This document shows, piece by piece, positions 50,497-59,354 of a stretch of DNA of 64,000 nucleotides. The stretch is from the NCBI RefSeq assembly GCF_026341825.1, contig NZ_JAPENY010000003.1:2418001-2482000 (forward strand). The letters are read 5' to 3'. Both the position numbers and the translations under genes were made by a program. The notes beneath the pieces were generated by a model that made no database searches, was not told the origin of the DNA, and saw only the letters and a list, made by a program, of their open reading frames with translations. The stretch comes from Streptomyces sp. NBC_00620. GTDB taxonomy: Bacteria > Actinomycetota > Actinomycetes > Streptomycetales > Streptomycetaceae. Positions within the stretch are counted from its first letter, which is position 1, and each line of letters starts with the position of its first letter.

Positions 50497-51966
50497 TTAC
50501 AGCTTCGCCAGCGCCGCGTCGATGCGTGCCAGCGTCTTCTCCTTGCCCAGGATTTCCAGGGACTCGAAGAGCGGCAGGCCGATGGTGCGGCCGGTGACGG
50601 CTACGCGGACCGGGGCCTGCGCCTTGCCGAGCTTGAGGCCGTGCTCCTCACCGGCGGCCAGGACGGCGTTCTTCAGCGCCTCCGCGTCCGTCCAGTCGGC
50701 GTCGGAGAGCTTCGCGCGCGCCGTACGCAGCAGGGCGTCGCTGCCCTCCTTCATGGCCTTCGTCCAGGACGCCTCGTCGAAGGCCGGCTCCGGGAGGAAC
50801 AGGAAGTCGACGTTGTCGGTGATCTCGGAGAGGACCTTGAGGCGGGTCTGCGCGTGCGGGGCGATCGCCTGCCACTTCACCTCGTCGAAGTCCTCCGGCG
50901 CCCACGGGGCGAAGGGGGCCTTCAGCCAGGGGGCGCAGCGCTCCGTGAAGTCCTTCACGTCGAGCAGGCGGATGTGGTCGCCGTTGATGGCTTCGCACTT
51001 CTTGAGGTCGAAGCGGGCCGGGTTGGGGTTCACGTCCGCGATGTCGAAGGCGGCGACCATCTCCTCGATGGAGAAGATGTCGCGGTCCGCCGAGAGCGAC
51101 CAGCCGAGGAGGGACAGGTAGTTGAGCAGCCCCTCGGGGAGGAAACCGCGCTCCCTGTAGAGGTTCAGCGACGACTCCGGGTCACGCTTGGAGAGCTTCT
51201 TGTTGCCCTCGCCCATGACGTACGGGAGGTGGCCGAAGGCCGGGGTCTCCTTGGCGATGCCCAGCTCGGTCAGCGCCTTGTAGAGGGCGATCTGGCGCGG
51301 GGTGGAGGAGAGCAGGTCCTCGCCGCGCAGGACGTGGGTGATCTCCATGAGGGCGTCGTCGACCGGGTTGACGAGCGTGTACAGGGGCGCGCCGTTGGCT
51401 CGTACGATCCCGAAGTCCGGGACGTTCTCCGGGAGGTACGTGATCTCGCCGCGGACCAGGTCCGTGAAGGTGATCGTCTCGTCGGGCATCCGGAAGCGGA
51501 CGATGGGCGTGCGGCCCTCCGCCTTGTAGGCCTCGGTCTGCTCGGCGGTCAGCGCGCGGCAGTGTCCGTCGTAGCCGGACGGCTTGCCGGCGGCGCGGGC
51601 GGCGTCGCGGCGGGCGTCCAGCTCCTCCGTCGAGCAGTAGCAGTAGTACGCGTGGCCGGCGTCCAGGAGCTTCTGGGCGACGTCCTTGTAGAGGTCCATC
51701 CGCTGCGACTGGCGGTACGGCGCGTGGGGGCCGCCGATCTCGGGGCCCTCGTCCCAGTCGAAGCCCAGCCAGCGCATCGAGTCGAGCAGCTGGTCGTACG
51801 ACTCCTCGGAGTCGCGGGCCGCGTCGGTGTCCTCGATGCGGAAGACCAGGGTGCCTTCGTTGTGCCGGGCGAACGCCCAGTTGAACAGGGCGGTGCGGAC
51901 CAGGCCCACGTGGGGGTTGCCGGTCGGGGAGGGACAGAAACGTACGCGGACGGAGCCGTTAGCCAC
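50497..51966 (-). CDS. gltX: Glutamyl-tRNA synthetase
   Basis: 489-residue class I synthetase. HIGH-type CPSPTGNPHVGLVRTALFN, KMSKS-type NKKLSKRDPESSLNLY, and a zinc-like CYCSTEE region. In actinobacteria without GlnRS this enzyme also charges tRNA-Gln for transamidation. GTG 51966 overlaps the FAH gene stop by eight bases. Confidence 0.96.
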   Translation of the reverse strand: MANGSVRVRFCPSPTGNPHVGLVRTALFNWAFARHNEGTLVFRIEDTDAARDSEESYDQLLDSMRWLGFDWDEGPEIGGPHAPYRQSQRMDLYKDVAQKLLDAGHAYYCYCSTEELDARRDAARAAGKPSGYDGHCRALTAEQTEAYKAEGRTPIVRFRMPDETITFTDLVRGEITYLPENVPDFGIVRANGAPLYTLVNPVDDALMEITHVLRGEDLLSSTPRQIALYKALTELGIAKETPAFGHLPYVMGEGNKKLSKRDPESSLNLYRERGFLPEGLLNYLSLLGWSLSADRDIFSIEEMVAAFDIADVNPNPARFDLKKCEAINGDHIRLLDVKDFTERCAPWLKAPFAPWAPEDFDEVKWQAIAPHAQTRLKVLSEITDNVDFLFLPEPAFDEASWTKAMKEGSDALLRTARAKLSDADWTDAEALKNAVLAAGEEHGLKLGKAQAPVRVAVTGRTIGLPLFESLEILGKEKTLARIDAALAKL

Positions 51967-52735
51967 GCTTGATCACCTTGTTGGTGAGAGTGCCGATGCC
52001 TTCGATGGTGACGGCGACCTCGTCGCCGACGTTCAGGGGGCCGACCCCAGCCGGGGTGCCGGTGAGGATCACGTCGCCGGGGAGCAGCGTCATGGCCTCG
52101 GTGATGTTCACGATCAGATCCTCGATGGAGTGGATCATCTCGCTGGTGCGCCCGAGCTGGCGCTGCTGTCCGTTGACCGTGCACTGGATGGTGAGGTCGG
52201 AGGGGTCCACGTCCGTCTCCACCCAGGGGCCGAGCGGGCAGGAGCCGTCGAAGCCCTTCGCGCGGGCCCACTGCTTCTCGCGCTTCTGGACATCGCGCGC
52301 GGTGATGTCGTTGGCGCAGGTGTAGCCGAGGATGACGTCCTTGACGCGCTCCCGCGGGACCTCGCGGCACATGCGGCCGATGACCACGGCCAGCTCCGCC
52401 TCGTGGTGCAGCTCGTTCGAGAAGGACGGGTACTGGATCGCGTCGCCGGGGCCGATCACGGAGGTCGAGGGCTTGAAGAAGGCGAACGGGGCGTCGGGCA
52501 CCTCGTTGCCGAGTTCCCGCGCGTGCTCGGCGTAGTTGCGGCCGAAGGCCACGACCTTGTTGGGGAGCACGGGGGGCAGCAGCCGCACCTTGTTCAGGGG
52601 GACCTTCGTGCCGGAGAGCTCGAAGTCCGCGAACGGGATGCCCTTGATGATGTCGAGGACGAGTTCGTCCGGCTTGTCGCCCTCGACCGCGCCGAAAGCG
52701 ACGTTGCCGTCGATGGAGAACCTGGCGATGCGCAC
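51959..52735 (-). CDS. Fumarylacetoacetate hydrolase family protein
   Basis: 258 residues. VVAFGRNYAEHARELGNEV, FFKPSTSVIGPGDAI, ELHHEAELAVVIG (metal-binding Glu residues) and GVILTGTPAGVGPL-like block (seen GDVILTGTPAGVGPLNVGDE). Probable oxaloacetate decarboxylase/acylpyruvase or catechol-degradation type; substrate unknown. Coupled to gltX. Confidence 0.9.
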   Translation of the reverse strand: MRIARFSIDGNVAFGAVEGDKPDELVLDIIKGIPFADFELSGTKVPLNKVRLLPPVLPNKVVAFGRNYAEHARELGNEVPDAPFAFFKPSTSVIGPGDAIQYPSFSNELHHEAELAVVIGRMCREVPRERVKDVILGYTCANDITARDVQKREKQWARAKGFDGSCPLGPWVETDVDPSDLTIQCTVNGQQRQLGRTSEMIHSIEDLIVNITEAMTLLPGDVILTGTPAGVGPLNVGDEVAVTIEGIGTLTNKVIKRG

Positions 52736-52877
52736 GGGATCGTTGCGCCCCTCACTGAGCTGGCTGGAGTCTGACGCCCCAGGCTAACGCGGGAAGGGGT
52801 GGGCGCCTCGCGCAATTCGGCGGGCGCCACTGCATCCGTGGGCCGGCGGCTTGAGCAGACGGCCGGCGAGGGGCGTA

Positions 52878-53054
52878 CTAGACCGCGACAGAGGTGGCGA
52901 CGGGGGCTTCCATGAGGATGGTGCGGCGGGGGTTGGCGGTCTGGGCGGGGAGGTCGAGCGTGTGCTCCGGCTGCTCCGGCGTCTGCAGCTCGTCGGCGTC
53001 CTCGAGGTGGGCCAGCGTGGTGCGTCGCGGGTTGGCTATGTTGCGGAACATCAT
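52878..53054 (-). CDS. Small peptide with duplicated NPRRT motif
   Basis: 58 residues from ATG 53054 (ATG 53090 is possible but lacks a ribosome site; GGTGAAG precedes 53054). It reads MMFRNIANPRRTTLAHLEDA, then an acidic Pro/Glu/Gln middle, then AQTANPRRTILMEAPVATSV. No Cys, Trp or Tyr in the sequence. The two NPRRT(T/I)L copies lie about 35 residues apart. No known family comes to mind. It is alone, between the FAH gene and the first conservon. Function unknown. Confidence 0.6.
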   Translation of the reverse strand: MMFRNIANPRRTTLAHLEDADELQTPEQPEHTLDLPAQTANPRRTILMEAPVATSVAV

Positions 53055-53663
53055 CGTCGTCTTCACCGTTGTACTCGACCTTGTCGTCATGGGCGCCGGG
53101 CGGGCTCAAAGGGCCCCGAGTCGGCGCGGGTTGTCGGATTCGCCATCCCTGTAAAGCGTCAGGCTAAACATGCAATTCCCGGGCGAAGCCGTGAAGACGC
53201 CATGATCGTGGTGTGAGTTTCCTCACTTACTAACAGGCAAACCGGTCAATTCAGGCCGACGGCCCGACCGGGCAAAGCCGACATTGCTCCACGGAAGCCG
53301 ACATTCCGCTCCTGATCATGGCGACTGGGACACCCCGCACACCCCAACACCTCGTAGGCATACGTCCGTTATGTACGAGATCACTTTCTACGTCTCGTAA
53401 CGCAGCACTCACAAGGTGTCACGGAGGTCACAGCCTGGTACTCGGGCCTTGTTGGAGATCCGGCACTGTGCTGGAATTCCACGGACCGCCGCGGGATCGA
53501 ACCGGCGCGCAGGGGGCGCAACGCAGCGCCGAGTGGCGGCGGGAAAGGGGATCCAGCGCCGGTCACTCACGACCACCAGGGGGCGCATCTGCGCCCCTGA
53601 ACGACGCCGACACCGCCTCGCCGTTTTCCCGGAGGGGCGCCTGGTCCAGAGGTTGCGACGCTA
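53055..53663. other. Intergenic region before the first conservon
   Basis: 609 bp with no convincing gene. It has direct repeats AAGCCGACATT (about 53275 and 53297) and an ACGAGA/TCTCGT inverted repeat near 53376-53400. Promoters of the peptide gene and cvnA must lie here, but I could not place them. Confidence 0.5.
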
Positions 53664-56600
53664 GTGCAGGGACGTTTCAAGAGGGATGGCAGCGCTCCGG
53701 CGGAGCCGGAGCCGCACGGCGGGGCCGACCGCGGTTCCTCGCCCCAGCACGCCCAGAACCCGGGACCGGCAGACGTCGGCGGCAGCGGTGAGCGTTCCGC
53801 ACGCCCCGGCGCGACGGCTCCCCCCAAACCAGCCGCGAAGCCGAAGACGGGCCCCAGCGGCCCCGGCTCGCGAATAGCCCTGCGGAACTGGCGCATCTCC
53901 ACGCGTCTGGTCTCGCTGCTCGCGCTCCCCGTGGTCGCCGCGACCTCGCTGGGTGCGCTGCGCATCAACCAGTCGATGGACGACATCCAGCAGCTCGACA
54001 ACATGAAGCTGCTGACCGACATCACCAAGCAGGCGACCGAGCTCGCCGCCGCGCTCCAGAAGGAGCGCGACACGACTGCAGGCCCGCTGGCGCACGGCGC
54101 CGCGGCCACCTCCGCCACGGTGAAGGGCGTCCGCGACGCGACGGACATCTCGAAGAAGAACTTCCTTCAGGGCGTCCAGGAGATCGACGACTCCAGCTCG
54201 GAAGGTCAGCTCACCGGCGTACGGGACAGCCTCGTCGGCCTCACGCGCGAGCTGCAGAAGCTCAACAGCATCCGCAGTGACGCCTACGACGAGCCCAACA
54301 ACGCCACGCAGACCGTCGAGTCGTACCACCGGGTCATCACCCAGCTCCTCGAGCTCTCGCAGGACATGGCCGAGGCCACCAGCAACCCGGAGATGATCCA
54401 GCGCACGCGTGCGCTGTCGGCCTTCTCCTCCGCCAAGGAGTACGCCTCCGTCCAGCGCGCGATCATCGCCGCCGCGCTGCCCGAGACCAAGACGACCTTC
54501 GGCAACCTGTCCGAGAACGACCGGCAGTACGCGCTCTCGGCGCAGCAGAGCCAGGAGTCCGACCTCAGCAGCTTCGAGAGCATCTACGGGGAGGGCTCCG
54601 CGGAGCTCCTCAAGCCGATCGAGAGCGGCAACCCGACCATCGAGGCGGCCGACGACTACGCGAAGCGTGTGCTGGCCAGCAAGGACGGTCTGGGCACGCG
54701 TGACAAGCGCTCGTATCTGGACTGGGTCGACGACGACTCGACCAAGATCGGCCAGATGGCCAACATCGAGACCACGCTGCTCGGCGAGATGGAGCAGAAG
54801 GCCCGTGAGCTGCGCAACGAGGCCGAGAGCGAAGCGATCATCTCGGGTGCGCTGATCCTGCTCGTCCTCGGTGTCTCGCTGGTCGGCGCCTTCGTCGTGG
54901 CCCGGTCCATGATCCGCTCGCTGCGCCGGCTCCAGGACACCGCGACCAAGGTCGCCCAGGAACGGCTGCCCGAGCTGGTCAAGCAGCTCTCCGAGTCCGA
55001 CCCGCAGGACGTCGACACCTCCGTCGAGTCGGTCGGTGTGCACTCCCGGGACGAGATCGGCTCGGTGGCCGCGGCCTTCGACGACGTGCACCGCGAGGCC
55101 GTACGACTGGCCGCTGAGCAGGCCCTCCTGCGAGGCAACGTCAACGCGATGTTCACCAACCTCTCGCGCCGCTCCCAGGGCCTCATCCAGCGTCAGCTCT
55201 CGCTCATCTCCGAACTGGAGTCCCGCGAGGCCGACCCGGACCAGCTGTCCTCCCTCTTCAAGCTCGACCACCTCGCGACCCGCATGCGCCGTAACGGTGA
55301 GAACCTCCTCGTTCTCGCCGGTGAAGAGCCCGGCCGACGCTGGACCCGTCCGGTCCCGCTGGTCGACGTGCTCCGCGCCGCCGCCTCCGAGGTGGAGCAG
55401 TACGAGCGCATCGAGCTGTCCTCCGTGCCGACCACCGAAGTGGCCGGCCGTGTGGTCAACGACCTCGTGCACCTGCTTGCCGAGCTGCTCGAGAACGCGA
55501 CCTCCTTCTCCTCCCCGCAGACCAAGGTCAAGGTCACCGGTCACGCGCTGCCCGACGGCCGCGTGCTGATCGAGATCCACGACACCGGTATCGGCCTCTC
55601 CCCCGAGGACCTCGCGGCGATCAACGAGCGGCTCGCCTCGCCGCCCACCGTGGACGTCTCGGTGTCGCGTCGCATGGGTCTGTTCGTGGTCGGTCGTCTG
55701 TCGCAGCGTCACGGCATCCGCATCCAGCTGCGCCCGTCCGACTCCGGTGGCACGACCGCGCTGGTCATGCTCCCGGTCGACGTCGCCCAGGGCGGCAAGA
55801 AGGTCCCGAACAAGCCCGGTCAGGGCGTCGGCGGTCCGGCCGCCTCGCAGGCCTCCGCCGGTGTCGCCGCGGCCCGCCGCGGCAACGGCCAGGGCGGTCC
55901 GGCCCTCGGTGCCGGTGGCAGCCCCGGACGTGTCGGTGCCCCGCCGCAGCGTGGCCAGGTGGGCGCGGGCCAGGGTCCGCGCGCCGCACTGCCCGGCAGC
56001 CAGGGCGGTCCCGCGCTGCCCGGCGGCAACCAGGGCGGTCGCCCGGGTGCGCCGGGCGGATCGCGCGGCCCGCAGGGTCCGGGCAATCCCCCGCAGGGCA
56101 GGCCGGCTCCGGCCGGCGCCGGTGCCGGTGCCGGTGTCAATGCCTTCGGGCAGAGCATGCCGGGCGCCCCGCAGGGCCTCCAGGCCGCCGGGACCGGTGC
56201 GCAGGGCTTCGGTGACGGACCCGGTGCCCGTCAGGGCGGACCGGGTGCGCGGCAGAGCGGCCCCGCGGCCGCACCTCCGCAGCAGCCGCCGGCCGGCAAG
56301 GGCAGCCGTCGCAGGCCGCAGCTTCCGGGCCGCGGTGGCGCACGTGCCGAACTCCCCGGTGGCAACGGGCAGTCGCGGCCCAGCTGGAGCGACGACAACG
56401 CGCAGCCGCCCGTGCCGCGCGCGTCCCTCGACACCCCGCGTGGCCACGAGGAGCCCGACGCCACCTCGCGCATGCCGCGGATCGACGACCGTCAAGGCCC
56501 GGCCGCCACCGCTGCCACCTCTGAGTTTCCGCGGATCGACGACCGTCAAGGTCCCGCCGCCACGTCCGAGTTCGCCCGCCCGGACTTCGACGCTCCGCGC

Positions 56601-57473
56601 CCCGGCGCTGTGCCGTCGCAGAACTCCGGTCAGAACACCGGGCAGTACCCCGGCCCCGGCCAGTACTCGGGTCAGAACTCCGGCCAGAACACCGGTCAGT
56701 TCGTCCGCCCGGATGTCTTCGGTACTTCGGGCGCGGCTCCCGCGGGCCAGAACTCGTCCACCACGGGCCAGTTCGCCGCCCCGGGCTACGGCGCCTCCCA
56801 GGACCCGTCGTCCACCGGGCAGTTCCCGATGCCCGGGTACGGCAACGGCCAGGGACCCTCGTCCACCGGCCAGTTCGAGCGGCCGCAGGCACCGCAGCGG
56901 CCGGCGACTCCCCCGCAGGCACCGCCGCAGCGGCCCGTACGTCCGCCGGAGCCCGAGGCTCTGCCGCCGGCCGGTCCCGGCGACGGACGTACCCCGCTGT
57001 ACGACACGCTGGAGACCAACTGGTTCCACGGTCAGCAGGCGGCCGCGGCCGCCGCGGCGGCGCAGAACAACGGCTCGCAGGCTTCCCCACAAGCCCCGCA
57101 GGCCGCACAGACCCCCCAGCAGCAGACGCCCGCGGTTCCCCCGCGGCCCGCCGCCGCACCCGCGCCCGCCGCCGCTCAGGCGTCCTGGCGCAGCTCGCCG
57201 AACGACGACCTCGTCCGGCAGGCAGAACGCGTCCGTCAGCCGTCGGCGGGCGGGGTCACCACCTCAGGCCTGCCGCGCCGCGTCCCGCGAGCCAACCTCG
57301 TCGCGGGTACGGCACAGCAGCAAACGCACCAAACCGGTCCGCAGGTCTCGCGTGCGCCCGATGACGTACGCGGCCGACTGACCAATCTCCGTAGGGGCAT
57401 TCAGCAGGGTCGCCAGGCCGGTACCGGCCAGACCGGCAGCTTCCCCAGCCCCACTCACCAGCAGGAGCACTAG
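53664..57473 (+). CDS. cvnA: Conservon sensor kinase-like protein CvnA (first conservon)
   Basis: 1269 residues. N-terminal Pro-rich cytoplasmic part, membrane helix about 80-100, extracytoplasmic nitrate/nitrite-sensor-like (NIT) domain, second helix about 391-413, HAMP region, then a kinase-like core with LDHLATRMRRNGENLLVLAG, N-box LLAELLENATSF near 603 and DTGIGL. A low-complexity Pro/Gln/Gly tail of about 560 residues has NTGQY, STGQF repeats and ends with the LPRRVPRANL and RGRLTNLRRG motifs. CvnA-D form a membrane complex like eukaryotic G-protein-coupled signalling. GTG 53664. Confidence 0.93.
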   Translation: MQGRFKRDGSAPAEPEPHGGADRGSSPQHAQNPGPADVGGSGERSARPGATAPPKPAAKPKTGPSGPGSRIALRNWRISTRLVSLLALPVVAATSLGALRINQSMDDIQQLDNMKLLTDITKQATELAAALQKERDTTAGPLAHGAAATSATVKGVRDATDISKKNFLQGVQEIDDSSSEGQLTGVRDSLVGLTRELQKLNSIRSDAYDEPNNATQTVESYHRVITQLLELSQDMAEATSNPEMIQRTRALSAFSSAKEYASVQRAIIAAALPETKTTFGNLSENDRQYALSAQQSQESDLSSFESIYGEGSAELLKPIESGNPTIEAADDYAKRVLASKDGLGTRDKRSYLDWVDDDSTKIGQMANIETTLLGEMEQKARELRNEAESEAIISGALILLVLGVSLVGAFVVARSMIRSLRRLQDTATKVAQERLPELVKQLSESDPQDVDTSVESVGVHSRDEIGSVAAAFDDVHREAVRLAAEQALLRGNVNAMFTNLSRRSQGLIQRQLSLISELESREADPDQLSSLFKLDHLATRMRRNGENLLVLAGEEPGRRWTRPVPLVDVLRAAASEVEQYERIELSSVPTTEVAGRVVNDLVHLLAELLENATSFSSPQTKVKVTGHALPDGRVLIEIHDTGIGLSPEDLAAINERLASPPTVDVSVSRRMGLFVVGRLSQRHGIRIQLRPSDSGGTTALVMLPVDVAQGGKKVPNKPGQGVGGPAASQASAGVAAARRGNGQGGPALGAGGSPGRVGAPPQRGQVGAGQGPRAALPGSQGGPALPGGNQGGRPGAPGGSRGPQGPGNPPQGRPAPAGAGAGAGVNAFGQSMPGAPQGLQAAGTGAQGFGDGPGARQGGPGARQSGPAAAPPQQPPAGKGSRRRPQLPGRGGARAELPGGNGQSRPSWSDDNAQPPVPRASLDTPRGHEEPDATSRMPRIDDRQGPAATAATSEFPRIDDRQGPAATSEFARPDFDAPRPGAVPSQNSGQNTGQYPGPGQYSGQNSGQNTGQFVRPDVFGTSGAAPAGQNSSTTGQFAAPGYGASQDPSSTGQFPMPGYGNGQGPSSTGQFERPQAPQRPATPPQAPPQRPVRPPEPEALPPAGPGDGRTPLYDTLETNWFHGQQAAAAAAAAQNNGSQASPQAPQAAQTPQQQTPAVPPRPAAAPAPAAAQASWRSSPNDDLVRQAERVRQPSAGGVTTSGLPRRVPRANLVAGTAQQQTHQTGPQVSRAPDDVRGRLTNLRRGIQQGRQAGTGQTGSFPSPTHQQEH

Positions 57474-57896
57474 TTGAGTCAGATGAGCCAGGCCGCACAG
57501 AACCTGAACTGGTTGATCACCAACTTCGTGGACAACACCCCTGGGGTGTCCCACACCGTCGTCGTGTCCGCCGACGGTCTCCTTCTGGCAATGTCCGAAG
57601 GCTTCCCGCGCGACCGCGCCGACCAGCTCGCGGCCGTCGCGTCCGGGCTCACCTCGCTGACCGCCGGGGCGTCCCGGATCTTCGAGGGCGGCACGGTTGC
57701 TCAGACAGTCGTGGAGATGGAGCGCGGCTTCCTTTTCCTGATGTCCGTCTCCGACGGATCGTCTTTGGCGGTCCTCTCCCACCCGGAGTGCGACATCGGC
57801 CTTGTCGGCTACGAGATGGCACTGCTCGTCGACCGCGCGGGCGCAGTGCTCACGCCGGACCTGCGCGCCGAACTACAGGGAAGTCTGCTCCACTAA
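57474..57896 (+). CDS. cvnB: Conservon protein CvnB, Roadblock/LC7 domain
   Basis: 140 residues. LNWLITNFVDNTPGVSHTVV and DLRAELQGSLLH mark the Roadblock/LC7 fold, a probable GTPase regulator (MglB-like). The start is TTG 57474, next to the cvnA stop and preceded by GGAG; ATG 57483 is possible. Nearly the same as the copy at 62620 in the second conservon. Confidence 0.93.
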   Translation: MSQMSQAAQNLNWLITNFVDNTPGVSHTVVVSADGLLLAMSEGFPRDRADQLAAVASGLTSLTAGASRIFEGGTVAQTVVEMERGFLFLMSVSDGSSLAVLSHPECDIGLVGYEMALLVDRAGAVLTPDLRAELQGSLLH

Positions 57897-58007
57897 CGGC
57901 CCTGGGATCTACCCACAGCACGAAATCACCGTCCGGCCGACACAATCCCCCCACCGGCCCCAACAGACGGCACGACTGACCCACTTGCTGTCCCGCCCGG
58001 AGGATTC

Positions 58008-58406
58008 ATGACCCCGCCCAACGCCTCTCATGATCCGTACGCGTCGACGTACGAGGAAGAGGGCGACCAGCCGCTGGTACGTCCGTACGCGATGACCGGC
58101 GGCCGGACCCGGCCGCGCTACCAGCTCGCCATCGAGGCACTGATCAGCACCACGGCCGACCCGGCGCAGCTGATGGGGCTCCTTCCCGAGCACCAGCGGA
58201 TCTGCCACCTGTGCCGTGAGGTGAAGTCCGTCGCCGAGGTGTCGGCACTCCTGTCCATGCCACTGGGTGTGGCACGGATCCTTGTCGCGGACCTCGCCGA
58301 GGCCGGACTCGTCGCCATCCATCAGCCGGGCGGCGACGAGAACAACGGCGGCGCGCCGGACGTGACTTTGCTCGAAAGGGTGCTCAGTGGACTTCGCAAG
58401 CTCTGA
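58008..58406 (+). CDS. cvnC: Conservon protein CvnC, DUF742
   Basis: 132 residues. LVRPYAMTGGRTRPRYQLAI, QRICHLCREVKSVAEVSALL and GVARILVADLAEAGLVAIHQ form the winged-helix-like DUF742. Its 3' end overlaps cvnD by 20 bp. Confidence 0.93.
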   Translation: MTPPNASHDPYASTYEEEGDQPLVRPYAMTGGRTRPRYQLAIEALISTTADPAQLMGLLPEHQRICHLCREVKSVAEVSALLSMPLGVARILVADLAEAGLVAIHQPGGDENNGGAPDVTLLERVLSGLRKL

Positions 58407-58962
58407 CGGAGGCCGGGCGACCACCTCCGCGAAGATCGTGGTGGCGGGTGGCTTCGGCGTCGGCAAGACCACGTTCGTGGGCGCCGTCTCGGAGATCAAC
58501 CCGCTGCGCACGGAGGCCGTCATGACGTCCGCGTCCGCGGGCATCGACGACCTCACCCACACCGGGGACAAGACCACCACCACGGTGGCCATGGACTTCG
58601 GACGCATCACCCTGGACCAGGACCTGATCCTGTACCTCTTCGGTACGCCGGGTCAGGACCGCTTCTGGTTCATGTGGGACGACCTGGTCCGCGGCGCCAT
58701 CGGCGCGGTGGTCCTGGTGGACACCCGCCGTCTCGCCGACTGCTTCCCCGCGGTCGACTACTTCGAGAACTCGGGTCTCCCGTTCGTCATCGCCCTCAAC
58801 GGCTTCGACGGGCACCAGCCGTACAACCCCGAAGAGGTCCGTGAGGCCCTCCAGATCGGTCCGGACGCCCCGATCATCACGACGGACGCCCGGCACCGCG
58901 CGGACGCGAAGAGCGCGTTGATCACGCTCGTCGAACATGCGCTCATGGCTCGTCTGCGGTAG
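58387..58962 (+). CDS. cvnD: Conservon GTPase CvnD
   Basis: 191 residues, small Ras/MglA-like GTPase. P-loop GGFGVGKTTFVGAV, DFGRITL, FGTPGQDRFWFMWDDL (switch II) and NGFD near the end as a weak N/TKxD. GTG 58387 lies inside cvnC. Confidence 0.93.
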   Translation: MDFASSDGGRATTSAKIVVAGGFGVGKTTFVGAVSEINPLRTEAVMTSASAGIDDLTHTGDKTTTTVAMDFGRITLDQDLILYLFGTPGQDRFWFMWDDLVRGAIGAVVLVDTRRLADCFPAVDYFENSGLPFVIALNGFDGHQPYNPEEVREALQIGPDAPIITTDARHRADAKSALITLVEHALMARLR

Positions 58963-59065
58963 CGGACGGCGGGCCCGGGGCAAGCGGACGGCCGTCTGCC
59001 CCGGTCCACAAGTCGACAGTTCCATAAGGCAGTTGTCGTAGACGTACTGGAGCCGGCTGTGTCGT

Positions 59066-59094
59066 TTGACACGGTCGGCCACAGTGTTCATAAC
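59066..59094 (+). promoter_or_regulatory. Candidate promoter of the second conservon
   Basis: TTGACA (59066-59071), 17 bp, CATAAC (59089-59094). The strongest sigma-70-type match in the gap 58963-59354. It lies upstream of the hairpin at 59162. Confidence 0.5.
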
Positions 59095-59161
59095 GTTTCG
59101 ACAGAGAATTTCACGGGCACCGACACGCATCGCGTTCACCCGGTACCGCTGTGCTCACAAA

Positions 59162-59183
59162 AGCCCCGTCTTTTGGCGGGGCT
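59162..59183 (+). terminator. Hairpin between the conservons
   Basis: AGCCCCG/CGGGGCT, 7-bp stem, 8-nt loop, followed by CGTTCTTTAT. It ends the first conservon transcript or attenuates the second. Confidence 0.65.
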
Positions 59184-59354
59184 CGTTCTTTATGACCGTT
59201 TTATCTGGGGCTTACCTGACTCGGAATCATGGGTTCCGAGTGTTTGGAAGGGCGCCACTTGACGTGCTGGAATGCGCTGACCTGCCCAGTAGTCAAAGGG
59301 CGCCGGAGACACCGCGGCACAACGTAGGTGCCGACGCCGAGAGGTTTTGGTCGA

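Noticed and set aside
53661..57092. 1143-codon minus-strand frame opposite the first cvnA
   Set aside because: Shadow caused by high GC at third positions of the real gene.
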